Of a stretch of DNA of 64,000 nucleotides, positions 46,303 to 56,736 are shown piece by piece. The translations under genes and the position numbers were made by a program. Within the stretch, counting starts at the first letter, position 1, and each line of letters opens with the position of its first letter. Source of the DNA: Pedobacter sp. Hv1 (GTDB taxonomy: Bacteria > Bacteroidota > Bacteroidia > Sphingobacteriales > Sphingobacteriaceae); NCBI RefSeq assembly GCF_001412215.1, contig NZ_LLWP01000008.1:310001-374000 (forward strand). Direction: 5' to 3'. The notes beneath the pieces are model-generated. The model was given only the letters and a program-made list of their open reading frames with translations, was not told the origin of the DNA and made no database searches.

Positions 46303-47418
46303 ATGAAAATCAGGTATATTGTTTACATACTACTTCTTATAGGTATTGCCTATTTAGTTTACTATAGAATTTCTGAAAACAAAAAAATAGAGGCCGAAGG
46401 AGCCGGAGGCAAAGGCGGCCCAGGTGCTAAAGGCGCAAAGGGTGGTAAAGATGGCAAGGGTGGAGCACCCGGCATGACTGTAGAAGGTATTGTAGTAGAA
46501 ACTACTTCTTTTAATAGCGACCTAGAAATTTCTGGCAGCATAGAGGCTAACGAATCGGTAGTTTTAAGAAGCGAAGTTTCTGGCTTGGTTACAGGCATCT
46601 TTTTTAAAGAAGGCAGCAATGTAAACAAAGGAGCAGTACTGGTTAAAATAAATGATAGAGATATACAGGCACAATTACGAGATGCCTTAACCAAACAAGA
46701 ATTATCAGCCACCAACGAAAATAGAGCTAAACAACTTTTACAAAAAGATGCCATTAGCCAAGAAGAATACGATACCGCTTTAGCAGGGCTCAAATCTTTA
46801 CAGGCACAAGCAGCCTTGATCAGGGCACAATTGGCAAAAACATCGTTAATTGCTCCGTTTAGTGGCAAAATTGGACTAAGATCAATTTCTGTGGGCGATT
46901 ACCTCACTTCATCAACTGTAATTGCAAACTTGTTAAGTACCAACCCTATCAAAGTGAACTTCTCCGTACCTGAAAGATATGTTGGGCAGATTAAAATGAA
47001 CTCTGAAATCTCCTTTACTACTGATGCTTCGGGAAAAGTTTATAAGGGAAAAGTTTTTGCCATAGAACCCGGCATTAACCAACAGACCCGTACCTTACAA
47101 ATTAAAGCGCTGGCTCCAAATGCAAGTGGCGAACTGATCCCTGGTTCTTTTGCCAAGATCAAATTGGCTTTAAGCACTTTGCCTAATGCTATACTCATCC
47201 CTACACAAGCGATCATTCCTGTGCTTAAAGGTAAAATGGTTTACATTAGCAAGGATGGGAAAGCCAAACAGGTTAAAGTAGAGGCTGGCACGAGAACAGC
47301 TGACCGGATTGTGATTACTTCGGGTTTAAGTGTAGGCGATACGGTTTTAACCACTGGCGCCATGTCATTAAAACCTGATGCTCCTGTAAAAGTAAAATTG
47401 CCAAAAACTAAGGAATGA
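46303..47418 (+). CDS. RND efflux periplasmic adaptor (HlyD/AcrA-like)
   Basis: A membrane fusion protein of about 371 residues, from MKIRYIVYILL at 46303. An N-terminal membrane anchor is followed by an unusual Gly/Lys/Ala-rich linker (about residues 25-50, GGKGGPGAKGAKGG and more), then the lipoyl-like halves, a coiled-coil hairpin (LTKQELSATNENRAKQLL, QEEYDTALAGLKSL), and a beta-barrel. It links the inner-membrane pump to the TolC-like channel encoded next. The gene overlaps the pump gene by four bases. Confidence 0.93.
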   Translation: MKIRYIVYILLLIGIAYLVYYRISENKKIEAEGAGGKGGPGAKGAKGGKDGKGGAPGMTVEGIVVETTSFNSDLEISGSIEANESVVLRSEVSGLVTGIFFKEGSNVNKGAVLVKINDRDIQAQLRDALTKQELSATNENRAKQLLQKDAISQEEYDTALAGLKSLQAQAALIRAQLAKTSLIAPFSGKIGLRSISVGDYLTSSTVIANLLSTNPIKVNFSVPERYVGQIKMNSEISFTTDASGKVYKGKVFAIEPGINQQTRTLQIKALAPNASGELIPGSFAKIKLALSTLPNAILIPTQAIIPVLKGKMVYISKDGKAKQVKVEAGTRTADRIVITSGLSVGDTVLTTGAMSLKPDAPVKVKLPKTKE

Positions 47419-50400
47419 GCATTTCAACCACCAGTATTAAACGCCCGGTTCTTGCCATTGTAATGAACCTTGTGATTATCCTTTTTGGGGTAATTGGCTA
47501 TAACTTTTTAGGCATCCGCGAATATCCATCCATCGATCCGACTGTGGTATCGGTACGGACTTCGTATCCTGGGGCCAACTCAGATATCATCGAATCGCAG
47601 ATTACAGAACCGCTAGAGAAATCGATCAACTCTATCGATGGGATCAGAAATATTTCCTCGTCAAGTAACCAGGGAACAAGTAACATCACCATCGAGTTTA
47701 ACTTGGATAAAAATATTGATGAAGCTGCAAACGATGTTCGTGATAAAGTATCGCAAGCTGCACGTAGTTTACCTAAAGATATTGATGGTTTACCCACGGT
47801 AAGCAAGGCCGATGCCAACTCTGATGCGATTATCTCCATGACCATCCAGAGTGATAAAAGAGGGGTAACCGATTTAAGTGATTTTGCCGAAAACGTAATT
47901 GCCGATCGAATCCAGACCATTCCGGGAGTAAGTAGCGTACAAATTCAAGGGCAAAGAAAATATGCCATGCGTATCCGTATCGACCCTAATAAATTGGCTG
48001 CTTACGGTTTAACTTCACAAGACATTGTCTCTGCACTAAATACAGAAAACGTAGAGCTTCCTTCGGGTAAATTAACTGGAGCCGCTACAGAATTGACCGT
48101 TAAAACCTTAGGAAAACTAAGCACTTCCGAACAATTCAATAACCTGATCATTAAAAGCGACAGCAATAATGTAGTTAAACTTCAAGATGTTGCGCTAACC
48201 GAAATGGGTTCTGAGAACGAAGAAACGGTATTGAGAGAATCTGGAAAACCAATGGTAGCCGTGGGCATTATTCCACAACCTGGTGCCAATTACCTAGATA
48301 TTAGCAAAGAGTTTTACAAACGTTATGATAAGTTGGTGGCCGATATGCCGCAAGACATTAAACTGAACGTTTCGTTAGATAGCACCCTATTTATTAAAAA
48401 ATCGGTTACCGAGGTGGCAGAAACCATTCTCCTTTCTTTGGTATTGGTAATTTTGATCATCTACCTTTTCTTTAGAGATTGGGCCATTGCTTTTAGACCC
48501 TTGATCGATATTCCGGTATCATTGATTGCCACATTTTTTATCATGTACATTTTTGGGTTTTCTATCAATGTATTGACCTTATTGGCTATTGTACTGGCTA
48601 CTGGTTTGGTGGTAGATGATGGAATTGTAGTAACCGAAAATATCTTTAAAAAAGTAGAGGAAGGTTATTCTCCTATTGAGGCTGCAATTAAAGGATCAAA
48701 CGAAATCTTTTTTGCGGTAATCTCCATTTCCATTACGCTTGCGGCTGTATTTTTACCCGTTATTTTCTTACAAGGATTTGTTGGACGGCTCTTTCGAGAG
48801 TTTGGGGTAGTAATCGGTGCCGCCGTACTCATTTCGGCATTTGTGTCGTTAACCTTAACGCCAATGTTGAATGCCTATTTGATGAAAAAAGGCGGACACA
48901 CTCCTTCTAGGTTCTACAATTTTACAGAGCCTTATTTCGTAAAGCTGAACGAATCTTACAAAGAAAACCTGAATAAATTCTTAGGCAGAAGATGGCTGGC
49001 TGCACCTATTATTATTATTTGCGTAGGCTTAATTGTGCTCTTTTGGAAACTCTTACCCAAAGAAACGGCTCCTTACGATGATAGAAGTGCCATTAACATG
49101 AACGTAAGTACACCAGAAGGTTCGTCGTTTACGTATACTGATGGTTTTATTTCTACACTGAACAAAATGATCATCGATTCGGTGCCCGAAAAAAATGTAT
49201 TGATTACCATTACCTCGCCAGGTTTTGGTGGTGCCGGCGCTACCAATTCGGGCTTTTTACGAATGGGGTTAACTGATCCTAGTCAACGTGAACGCAGTCA
49301 AAAACAGATTGCGGATAAACTGACCAAGATCACCAAAAAATATTCTGAAGGAAAAGTAACCGTTACCCAACAACCTACTATTTCTGTGGGCAGACGTGGT
49401 GGCTTACCGATCAGTTACATTCTACAAGCACAAAACTTTGAGAAACTGAGAGAAAAAGTGCCTTTGTTTATGGACGAGGTATCGAAAGATCCTACTTTCA
49501 CTACTTCTGATGTGAACCTTAAGTTTAACAAACCAGAGATCAACCTTACCATTGATAGAGACAAGGCTAAAAACCTAGGCGTGTCTATTGTAGACATTGC
49601 CCAAACCTTACAATTAGGGCTAAGTGGACAGCGTTTCTCTTATTTCTTTATGAATGGTAAACAGTACCAAGTAATTGGACAGTATGATGTGAGCGACCGT
49701 AAAGATCCTTTAGACCTCAGTTCTGTTTATGTAAGGAACAATAAAAATCAATTGATCCAATTAGACAATCTGGTTTCGGCCAAAGAAGAAAGTAGTCCGC
49801 CACAGCTCTATCGAAATAACCGTTTCATTTCTGCTACCGTTTCTGCAGGTTTGGCTCCGGGTAAAAGTATTGGCGATGGGATTAAAGCTATGGACGACAT
49901 TGCCGCCAAAGTTTTGGACGAAAGTTTCTCAACCGATCTTAGTGGTGAGTCGAGAGATTTTCAAGAAAGTTCTTCTAATACCATGTTTGCTTTTGGTTTA
50001 GCGTTACTATTAGTTTATCTGATCTTATCGGCGCAGTTCGAAAGTTTTAAAGACCCTATCATTATCATTTTAACTGTACCAATGGCGGTAGCCGGTGCCT
50101 TTTTATCGCTCTGGTTATGTGGTCAAAGCTGGAATATCTTTAGCCAAATTGGAACGATTATGTTAATTGGTTTGGTAACGAAGAATGGTATCTTGATTGT
50201 AGAATTTGCCAATCAATTGAAAGAACAAGGGAAACCTGTACAAGAAGCCATTAGAGAGGCGGCTGTTTCTAGGCTTCGTCCAATTTTAATGACAAGTATG
50301 GCCATTGCCATTGGTGCATTACCTATTGCCATGGCTTTAGGTGCAGCAGCAAAAAGTAGGATGAGTATGGGTACCGTAATTATTGGAGGTACATTGTTCT

Positions 50401-50537
50401 CATTGGTATTAACCTTGTTTGTAATTCCTGCCATCTACTCTTATTGGAGTAAAGAACACAAAGAGAATAAGGATTTAAAAGAATCATTAGCGGCAGCAGA
50501 AGCTGATGAAGCGCAGTCAAAAAAATTAAATGATTAA
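47415..50537 (+). CDS. RND efflux pump, AcrB/HAE-type
   Basis: A 1040-residue proton-driven inner-membrane transporter with 12 helices and two large periplasmic loops. It starts SIKRPVLAIVMNLVIILFG. The proton-relay Asp pair lies in ATGLVVDDGIVVTENIF in helix 4, and the helix-10/11 region reads GLVTKNGILIVEFANQ. Together with the adaptor and TolC-like channel it expels drugs, detergents or other toxic compounds. Start and end both overlap neighbouring genes, showing a tight operon. Confidence 0.95.
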   Translation: MSISTTSIKRPVLAIVMNLVIILFGVIGYNFLGIREYPSIDPTVVSVRTSYPGANSDIIESQITEPLEKSINSIDGIRNISSSSNQGTSNITIEFNLDKNIDEAANDVRDKVSQAARSLPKDIDGLPTVSKADANSDAIISMTIQSDKRGVTDLSDFAENVIADRIQTIPGVSSVQIQGQRKYAMRIRIDPNKLAAYGLTSQDIVSALNTENVELPSGKLTGAATELTVKTLGKLSTSEQFNNLIIKSDSNNVVKLQDVALTEMGSENEETVLRESGKPMVAVGIIPQPGANYLDISKEFYKRYDKLVADMPQDIKLNVSLDSTLFIKKSVTEVAETILLSLVLVILIIYLFFRDWAIAFRPLIDIPVSLIATFFIMYIFGFSINVLTLLAIVLATGLVVDDGIVVTENIFKKVEEGYSPIEAAIKGSNEIFFAVISISITLAAVFLPVIFLQGFVGRLFREFGVVIGAAVLISAFVSLTLTPMLNAYLMKKGGHTPSRFYNFTEPYFVKLNESYKENLNKFLGRRWLAAPIIIICVGLIVLFWKLLPKETAPYDDRSAINMNVSTPEGSSFTYTDGFISTLNKMIIDSVPEKNVLITITSPGFGGAGATNSGFLRMGLTDPSQRERSQKQIADKLTKITKKYSEGKVTVTQQPTISVGRRGGLPISYILQAQNFEKLREKVPLFMDEVSKDPTFTTSDVNLKFNKPEINLTIDRDKAKNLGVSIVDIAQTLQLGLSGQRFSYFFMNGKQYQVIGQYDVSDRKDPLDLSSVYVRNNKNQLIQLDNLVSAKEESSPPQLYRNNRFISATVSAGLAPGKSIGDGIKAMDDIAAKVLDESFSTDLSGESRDFQESSSNTMFAFGLALLLVYLILSAQFESFKDPIIIILTVPMAVAGAFLSLWLCGQSWNIFSQIGTIMLIGLVTKNGILIVEFANQLKEQGKPVQEAIREAAVSRLRPILMTSMAIAIGALPIAMALGAAAKSRMSMGTVIIGGTLFSLVLTLFVIPAIYSYWSKEHKENKDLKESLAAAEADEAQSKKLND

Positions 50538-51855
50538 GATGAAGACCAAGTACATGATATGCTTTATCGCCCTATGGCTGGCAGCTACAAACCAGCTAGC
50601 CTTTGCGCAAGAAAGATTAAGCCTACAAGATGCCATTGGTATTGCTTTAAAAAACAATTACGATATCAAACTGGTAAACAATGAGGTTGCCATTGCTAAG
50701 AACAATGTAAACCTGGGCAATTCGGGTATGCTACCTGTTGCAGTAGGTAGTTTTAGTACTGGCGGAAGCAGACAGAACACTGTACAAACCCAGTCTACAG
50801 GTACAGAAAGAGTAACAGATGGTGCCAGAAGTACCAACATGTCTTATGGGCTAGGTTTAGATTGGACAGTTTTTGATGGTTTTAGGATGTTTGCCAATTA
50901 CGACCGACTAAAGGCGCTAGAACAACAGGGCAAAACAGTTGCCAAAGCACAAATATTAACCACCATCTCTGATGTAGTTACCGCTTATTACAACTTGGCC
51001 AAGCAACAGCAGTTAGTAGCCGCAGCAGATAGTGCCATTGATATTTCTAATTTGAGGTTAAGAATTGCCAATAACAAATTAGACTTAGGTCGCGGTTCTA
51101 AACTCGATGTGCTTTCTGCCAAAGTAGATTACAATACAGATACTTCTGCTTATTTACAACAGAAAAACCTACTGGCTACCTACGCGGTTACCTTAAACCA
51201 ATTATTGGCCAGAGATGTGAATACCAAGTTTGTGGTAGCAGACCAGATTGATGTTGATCAGGCCCTTAATTATGCTACACTAACTGAGCAAATGGCTTCG
51301 TTAAATCCAGATCTACAAAATGCTTTCATCAGTAAAAAAATTGCCGACTTAAATTTAAAACAGGTAAAAGCCGGTCGTTATCCTCAAATTAGTTTAAACA
51401 GCGGATACGATTTTAACAGAAGCACCAGTCCTACTGGCTTTAACACCAAGTTTAGAGCCAATGGTTTAACGTATGGAGTAACGGCAAGCATCAATATCTT
51501 TAATGGCTTTTTACAGCGCCAGAATGAGCGAAATGCTAAAATCGCCATTAACTCGTCTGAAATAACCTATGATAAAGTAAAACAAGATATCAGTGCCCAG
51601 TTGGCGAGTGCCTATCAAAACTACAGCACTTATCTAGAACTGGTAAAATTGGAAAGAGGCAATGTTGATATTGCCAAACAGAACTTAGACATTACTTTAG
51701 AAAAATATCGTTTGGGAAGCATTGCCCCATTAGAACTCAGAGAGGCGCAAAGAAATGCCATCAATGCCAATAACAGGTATTTAGAAGTGCAATACCAATC
51801 TAAATTGTCAGAAATTATATTAAAAGAGCTTAGCGGAACGCTAAATATTCAATAA
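50530..51855 (+). CDS. TolC-family outer-membrane channel
   Basis: A 441-residue outer-membrane efflux channel: signal peptide (ending FAQE), then two TolC repeats with long helices (LSLQDAIGIALKNNYDI, QQQLVAAADSAIDIS, GLTYGVTASINIFNGF, EKYRLGSIAPLELREAQRN). It overlaps the pump gene by eight bases; a second ATG at 50539 is also a possible start. It completes the three-part export machine. Confidence 0.93.
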   Translation: MIKMKTKYMICFIALWLAATNQLAFAQERLSLQDAIGIALKNNYDIKLVNNEVAIAKNNVNLGNSGMLPVAVGSFSTGGSRQNTVQTQSTGTERVTDGARSTNMSYGLGLDWTVFDGFRMFANYDRLKALEQQGKTVAKAQILTTISDVVTAYYNLAKQQQLVAAADSAIDISNLRLRIANNKLDLGRGSKLDVLSAKVDYNTDTSAYLQQKNLLATYAVTLNQLLARDVNTKFVVADQIDVDQALNYATLTEQMASLNPDLQNAFISKKIADLNLKQVKAGRYPQISLNSGYDFNRSTSPTGFNTKFRANGLTYGVTASINIFNGFLQRQNERNAKIAINSSEITYDKVKQDISAQLASAYQNYSTYLELVKLERGNVDIAKQNLDITLEKYRLGSIAPLELREAQRNAINANNRYLEVQYQSKLSEIILKELSGTLNIQ

Positions 51856-51872
51856 ATTCCTATTTTTAGTCC

Positions 51873-52727
51873 ATGATTTTAGTTGCAGATAGCGGGTCGT
51901 CCAAAACAGACTGGATGGCATACAGTCCAAACCATACACTTTCTTTTAGCACGCAAGGCATTAATCCATATTTTGTAAACGCACATGATGTGGTGAGGAT
52001 TCTAAGTAAAAACCGAGATCTTTCTGCCTATGCCACTGCCATTAAAGAAGTTTATTTCTTTGGTTCGGGCTGCTCCACTCCTGATAAACATGAAATCATT
52101 TCTAATGGACTTTCTTCTTTTTTTACCAATGCCTTTATCAGTGTAGACCACGATCTAATTGGTTCGGCTTATGCTACCTGTGGCGATAAAAAAGGGTTGA
52201 CCTGTATTTTAGGTACTGGCTCTAACATTTCTTATTTTGATGGGGTAAATGTGCACAGTGGTAAACATGGCTTAGGTTATGTGTTGGGCGATGAAGGTTC
52301 TGGTACCTTTTTTGGCAGAAAGGTATTAACCTCCTATTTATACCACACCATGCCTGCTGAGTTGAGCGAAGTTTTTGCCAAAACTTTTGAAGTGAACAAA
52401 GATATCGTGATCAATAACATTTATCAAAAGCCTTTCCCTAACTCATACTTGGCTACTTTTAGCCGTTTCATGATTGCCCATAAAGCACATCCATTTATTC
52501 AACAAATGCTCAAAGAAGGCTTTCAAGAATTTATAGACACCAATGTAAAAGATTATAAGGCCTATAAAACTTTAGAATGCAATTTTGTAGGCTCTATTGC
52601 CTACTATTATCGCGATGAATTGAGAGCTGTATTTGCCGAAAACAACATTAAAGTGGGTAAAATCTTACAAAAACCCATCGAAGGCATTTATGATTATATT
52701 CTCAAAAGAGAAGGCATAACTGCCTAA
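51873..52727 (+). CDS. N-acetylglucosamine kinase-like (BadF/BadG/BcrA ATPase family)
   Basis: A 284-residue ASKHA-fold protein. The phosphate-binding loops are ADSGSSKTDW at the start and ILGTGSNISY in the middle, with VLGDEGSGTFFGRK after. Bacteroidetes relatives are annotated as N-acetylglucosamine kinases recycling amino sugars. It lies 17 bases behind the efflux operon, perhaps by read-through only. Confidence 0.85.
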   Translation: MILVADSGSSKTDWMAYSPNHTLSFSTQGINPYFVNAHDVVRILSKNRDLSAYATAIKEVYFFGSGCSTPDKHEIISNGLSSFFTNAFISVDHDLIGSAYATCGDKKGLTCILGTGSNISYFDGVNVHSGKHGLGYVLGDEGSGTFFGRKVLTSYLYHTMPAELSEVFAKTFEVNKDIVINNIYQKPFPNSYLATFSRFMIAHKAHPFIQQMLKEGFQEFIDTNVKDYKAYKTLECNFVGSIAYYYRDELRAVFAENNIKVGKILQKPIEGIYDYILKREGITA

Positions 52728-53039
52728 TCTGAGCTTAAAAACTCCCTTTTAACTACTCCTTAAATCAACTGAAAACAGTTGGTTTTCAGCTCCATTTTAA
52801 CACGGTCAATTTTGGCTATTCCTAGCCTTTTGCTGCGTTCAAAACACCTTCCATCATCTTACTAATAGATACGTAATAAAATTGGTTTTTTCTTGACCAT
52901 TTTATTCATTTTACGCTCTTAGCACAACTATAATGAATAAAATGAATGGGCATTAGGGCCTAAACAATAATTAGTTTTACTGATAACAATAGCGGTTTAA
53001 ACCCGCCTGCGTTGCTTTAAATTAAATTTTCGCTCCCTC
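52728..53039. other. Intergenic stretch with a perfect inverted repeat
   Basis: cattttattcatt (52898-52910) and aatgaataaaatg (52932-52944) are perfect 13-bp inverted repeats separated by 21 bases. A small ggtttaaacc palindrome lies near 52994. The stretch precedes the secreted Ig-like protein genes and may hold their control region. No gene is seen. Confidence 0.55.
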
Positions 53040-54995
53040 TTGTTCACGATTAAAGCTCCATATCGCCTGTTCATTTTGATACTGTTCACAGTATTGATGT
53101 TCGCTCTGAACAAGGAGGTGAATGGGCAGACTAAGACCTACCTTACTGGGCAAAAAACTGGGAATAAAGTACAAGCAGGTAGTTTGATCGGACTGGGTAC
53201 TGGCAGTGCTGGCTTATCGGCACCAATGTCAACAGAAGCATGGGGCTGTGGCCTATTAGGTGCTCAAACAAATGAATTCAGGTTTTATTATGCTGATCAA
53301 ACTATTTTAACAGGTTCAACCTCAAATTCTACGACAATTACCGCATCTCGAAATTTTGGTTTAGCGGGGCTACTTGGCTCTGGAGCAGACACTTACCTGC
53401 AATTCAGAAATACAGCCAATGCAACAATTACAGCAAATACTCCAACTTATTTCAAACTGGGAGGACGCCCAACTAATACTGGAATAACTTTGGCCGTTGG
53501 CGGATTACTTGGTATTGTAGAGTTAAACAGCATTACAGGTACAGCTTATTCAGGTGCCAGCAATTATAAATTGAATACGGCAACCACCAACGCACTTTGC
53601 AGCAATCCTTATAATGGTCTTGAAAATAACGGTTCGGTGGCGGGCACTTCAACTACAAAATTATTGTTAGATGCTGCTGGTGATTGGTATGCGAAGGTAA
53701 CACCTAATGCAGCCTATAATGCCGTAAGGTTAAATGTAGCCTTTCCAACAGATTTAAGCCTTGCCAATGTTGCTGCAGAAATCAATGTCAATGTATATCA
53801 TGCATTTACCGAAACAGATGGCGGCATTTGTAATACCAGTCCACAATTTACCAGCCCAGGAGAAGCCCTTGGAGGCATTACCCTGAACACAGCCGGAGTA
53901 GGCGGTCTACAATTAAGTCAGTTGGTGGCCAACCCACAACAGGCCATTAATGGAAACGCTGGCGACTATTCTTCATTTTCTTCTGGATTAGCCAGCGTTG
54001 GGGTAGCCAACCAAGTAGCTCAAAGTTTCTATTTTGACCATAAGGCGACTACAGAAGATGGGGTAAGACTGCAACTCGGTATCCAAGGTAGTTTGATCAA
54101 TTTAGGTCTCCTTAAGCTCACTACCATTAAATTTAATGCCTACAACGGTACTTCAACTACACCCGTTTACCAAAGCAACTTAAATGATTTGGCCACCTTG
54201 TTACAATTAAACCTGTTAAACCTGGTCGTAATCAACGGAAGTCCAAGTCATAAAAAACTGGACTTTGTCTTTAAACCAGGTGTTCAGTTTGATCGACTGG
54301 AAGTTGTATTTGATCAAGGAGTAGCTGCTGTTGGGGTATTGGGCGATGCCTTGCGCATCTATGAAGTTAATTTGGCTCCTGCCCTTCCCACAATTACACT
54401 TCAACCTACCACTGCCAATTCTACCAATATCTGCGAGGGAAGTAACGCAGGTTTTAATGTTACGGCAACAGCTGCTACCAGCGGTGTAATTACGGGTTAC
54501 CAATGGCAATACCTTAATGCAGCAGACAGTACCTGGGTTGATGCTCCTTCTGGTACTACCAGCGCTTTAACTGTTACGGCAGTAACCAATGCCATGAACA
54601 ACAGGTGGTATCGGGCTAAAATACTTGGCGGCAATGCTTCCTGTCCGGGAGAAATCTACTCTAATGAAGTTAAATTGACAGTAACCCCAAGAGCTGTAGC
54701 AAGCGATATTACAGCTTTAGGAACCACCGTTTGCCCCGGCATTTCATCAACCTTAACGGCCAGTACATTAACAGTAGCCAGTCCTTCCTTTAAATGGTAC
54801 AGCAATGCGGCATTAACCGGAAGTCCCTTATCCTCAACCAATCAGCTCACCGCTGCCCCCACCATAACCACATCTTATTGGGTTACCGTGCAGGGCACAG
54901 GCAAGTGCGAGAATGCCCCCAATACGGCAAAACAGGTTACAATAACAGTTAATTCGCTACAACCGCCACCAGTTTTAACCATCTCTTCGAACTAA
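53040..54995 (+). CDS. Large secreted protein with Ig-like repeats
   Basis: A 651-residue exported protein with a TTG start at 53040 (or ATG 53097). After the signal peptide (VNGQ) comes a Gly/Ser/Thr-rich beta region (about 35-450) that I do not recognise, then two Ig-like domains (about 455-550 and 555-640) of the kind ending in Trp/Tyr strands (GYQWQYLNAADSTWV, SFKWYSNAALTGSPL, TTSYWVTVQGTG). There is no type IX sorting domain; instead it ends PPPVLTISSN, similar to the next protein. First gene of a surface-protein locus. Confidence 0.75.
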   Translation: MFTIKAPYRLFILILFTVLMFALNKEVNGQTKTYLTGQKTGNKVQAGSLIGLGTGSAGLSAPMSTEAWGCGLLGAQTNEFRFYYADQTILTGSTSNSTTITASRNFGLAGLLGSGADTYLQFRNTANATITANTPTYFKLGGRPTNTGITLAVGGLLGIVELNSITGTAYSGASNYKLNTATTNALCSNPYNGLENNGSVAGTSTTKLLLDAAGDWYAKVTPNAAYNAVRLNVAFPTDLSLANVAAEINVNVYHAFTETDGGICNTSPQFTSPGEALGGITLNTAGVGGLQLSQLVANPQQAINGNAGDYSSFSSGLASVGVANQVAQSFYFDHKATTEDGVRLQLGIQGSLINLGLLKLTTIKFNAYNGTSTTPVYQSNLNDLATLLQLNLLNLVVINGSPSHKKLDFVFKPGVQFDRLEVVFDQGVAAVGVLGDALRIYEVNLAPALPTITLQPTTANSTNICEGSNAGFNVTATAATSGVITGYQWQYLNAADSTWVDAPSGTTSALTVTAVTNAMNNRWYRAKILGGNASCPGEIYSNEVKLTVTPRAVASDITALGTTVCPGISSTLTASTLTVASPSFKWYSNAALTGSPLSSTNQLTAAPTITTSYWVTVQGTGKCENAPNTAKQVTITVNSLQPPPVLTISSN

Positions 54996-55033
54996 TTAAT
55001 CTCTAAATATCTAACACTTAAAAAACAAACAAC

Positions 55034-55747
55034 ATGGAAACAAAATCTACTCTTTTAAAATCAAGCTTGTTAGCTTTGCTTTTATTCATTTCAACTTCTG
55101 CCTTTTCAGCAACTTATTATGTGTGTGTTGGAGCCACCTTAAATTTAAGTGCACCTGTTGTAGGTGGTACAACTTACATGTGGGATGTTAAACAAGGAGG
55201 GGTATCACTTGGTGGATATCCGAGTGCCACTGCCCCAACAAGTTTACCAGCTGTGGGTACTTATCAGGTTATTTTATTAACCACATTGGCTGATCCATTG
55301 CTTTGTGCGCCTAATAACGTAGTGAACGATTTTATTGTGCTACCTGCCTTAACGCTTACCATTGCTGCACCAAGCAACCCTAGTTATTGCGGCTCTTCGT
55401 CTACTGTTAACACTTCGGTAATTACACCAACTTTAGGGGCATTTCCAACTGGAGCACCATATACTACAGATTTAGATGCAGATTATACTTACAGTGTAGT
55501 TAAAGATGGTGGTGCCCCTGTAAACGGGACAACTATTGGTACTATTAATGCTACTACTGGTGCATATACCCTTACAACTGCAGTAGCAGGTACTTATGTA
55601 ATTACCGGCACAGTAAAGTACAAACAAAAAGTAGGTTTTACAGGAACGCTATTAGGTACTTCAGGCTGTCCAACAACTTCTACATCTCGAACAGTGATTG
55701 TAACCGGCGCACCAGCAGCACCAGTAATTACCATCAGTGCGAGTTAG
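55034..55747 (+). CDS. Secreted Ig/PKD-like protein
   Basis: A 237-residue exported protein with a signal peptide ending SAFS. The mature protein has two beta-sandwich-like parts with Cys pairs, including GGTTYMWDVKQGG and ITGTVKYKQKVGFTGT. It ends APVITISAS, like the preceding protein's PPPVLTISSN. No known catalytic motif. Together with its neighbours it may form a surface assembly. Confidence 0.75.
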   Translation: METKSTLLKSSLLALLLFISTSAFSATYYVCVGATLNLSAPVVGGTTYMWDVKQGGVSLGGYPSATAPTSLPAVGTYQVILLTTLADPLLCAPNNVVNDFIVLPALTLTIAAPSNPSYCGSSSTVNTSVITPTLGAFPTGAPYTTDLDADYTYSVVKDGGAPVNGTTIGTINATTGAYTLTTAVAGTYVITGTVKYKQKVGFTGTLLGTSGCPTTSTSRTVIVTGAPAAPVITISAS

Positions 55748-55764
55748 TTAACTATTGATCATCC

Positions 55765-56709
55765 ATGTTTAGCATAAGAATAAGTATTGTAGCAGGTCTG
55801 CTGTCGCTTTTAGCGGCAGCATGCTTTGCGCAATCTGGTTCTTCGCAAACGGTAACGATCACACCAGGCTCGTCCATAAAATTTAAGGCCAATGCTGTGA
55901 ATGTGAGCACTTACCAATGGCTCAAAGATGGAGTGATGATGCCAGATGGCAAATCTGCAACCTATATCGTTTCAACCGCAGGCAAATACACCGTAATTAC
56001 CTATAACAATGAAGGTTGTGCATCACCGCCTTCAGATCCGGTGATTGTAGTTGTAGACCAACCAAACTCTTCTATTACTGCCGATATGGCCATTACCAAA
56101 GTGTCAGAATTGAGAGCTGTAAGCACCAATGACCCATTTGAATACACCTTGAATGTCAAAAACTATGGACCAAAAACAGCCAACATGGTGAAGGTTCAAG
56201 ATATACTACCCATTGGTTTAACATTTGAGAGTCTAATCAATCCATTGGTAGGTACAGCAACCTACAATCTCGATACCAGAACAGTTACCTGGAACATTCT
56301 ACAAATGGATAGCAGTGCCACTGCTGATCTAAAAATCAAAGTCAAAACCAATAAATATGGGATCTATAGAAATACAGCTACAGTTGCTGCAAATGAGATT
56401 GACCCCAATTTGGCCAATAATACGGCTACTGATGTGAAACCCGTACTTGGCATTACCATACCCAATGTTTTTACACCAAACGGCGATGGTAAGAACGATA
56501 CCTTCGAAATTGTTGGCCTAAATCTTTATGAAACCAACGAAATTAAGATCATCAACCGTTGGCAAAGTCCCGTTTATGAGAAAAAAGGGTACCAAAATGA
56601 TTGGAGAGCCGATGGGTTAAGTGATGGCACCTACTTCTATGTGCTTAAAATAAAAACACCTACTAACACTTGGCAAGAATTTAAGGGTTACGTTACTGTA
56701 ATTCGTTAA
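55765..56709 (+). CDS. DUF11-like protein with T9SS type B sorting domain
   Basis: A 314-residue exported protein. An Ig-like N-terminal part (YQWLKDGVMMPDG) is followed by a DUF11-like domain (VKNYGPKTANMVKVQDILP, NTATVAANEIDPNLANNTA) and a CHU_C/type B C-terminal sorting domain (from about residue 230: IPNVFTPNGDGKNDTFEI, DWRADGLSDGTYFYVLKI). Type B cargo crosses the outer membrane by the type IX system and usually needs a PorP/SprF partner, which is encoded next. Confidence 0.92.
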   Translation: MFSIRISIVAGLLSLLAAACFAQSGSSQTVTITPGSSIKFKANAVNVSTYQWLKDGVMMPDGKSATYIVSTAGKYTVITYNNEGCASPPSDPVIVVVDQPNSSITADMAITKVSELRAVSTNDPFEYTLNVKNYGPKTANMVKVQDILPIGLTFESLINPLVGTATYNLDTRTVTWNILQMDSSATADLKIKVKTNKYGIYRNTATVAANEIDPNLANNTATDVKPVLGITIPNVFTPNGDGKNDTFEIVGLNLYETNEIKIINRWQSPVYEKKGYQNDWRADGLSDGTYFYVLKIKTPTNTWQEFKGYVTVIR

Positions 56710-56736
56710 TGATCGGCCAATTTTAACCTGGGAATT

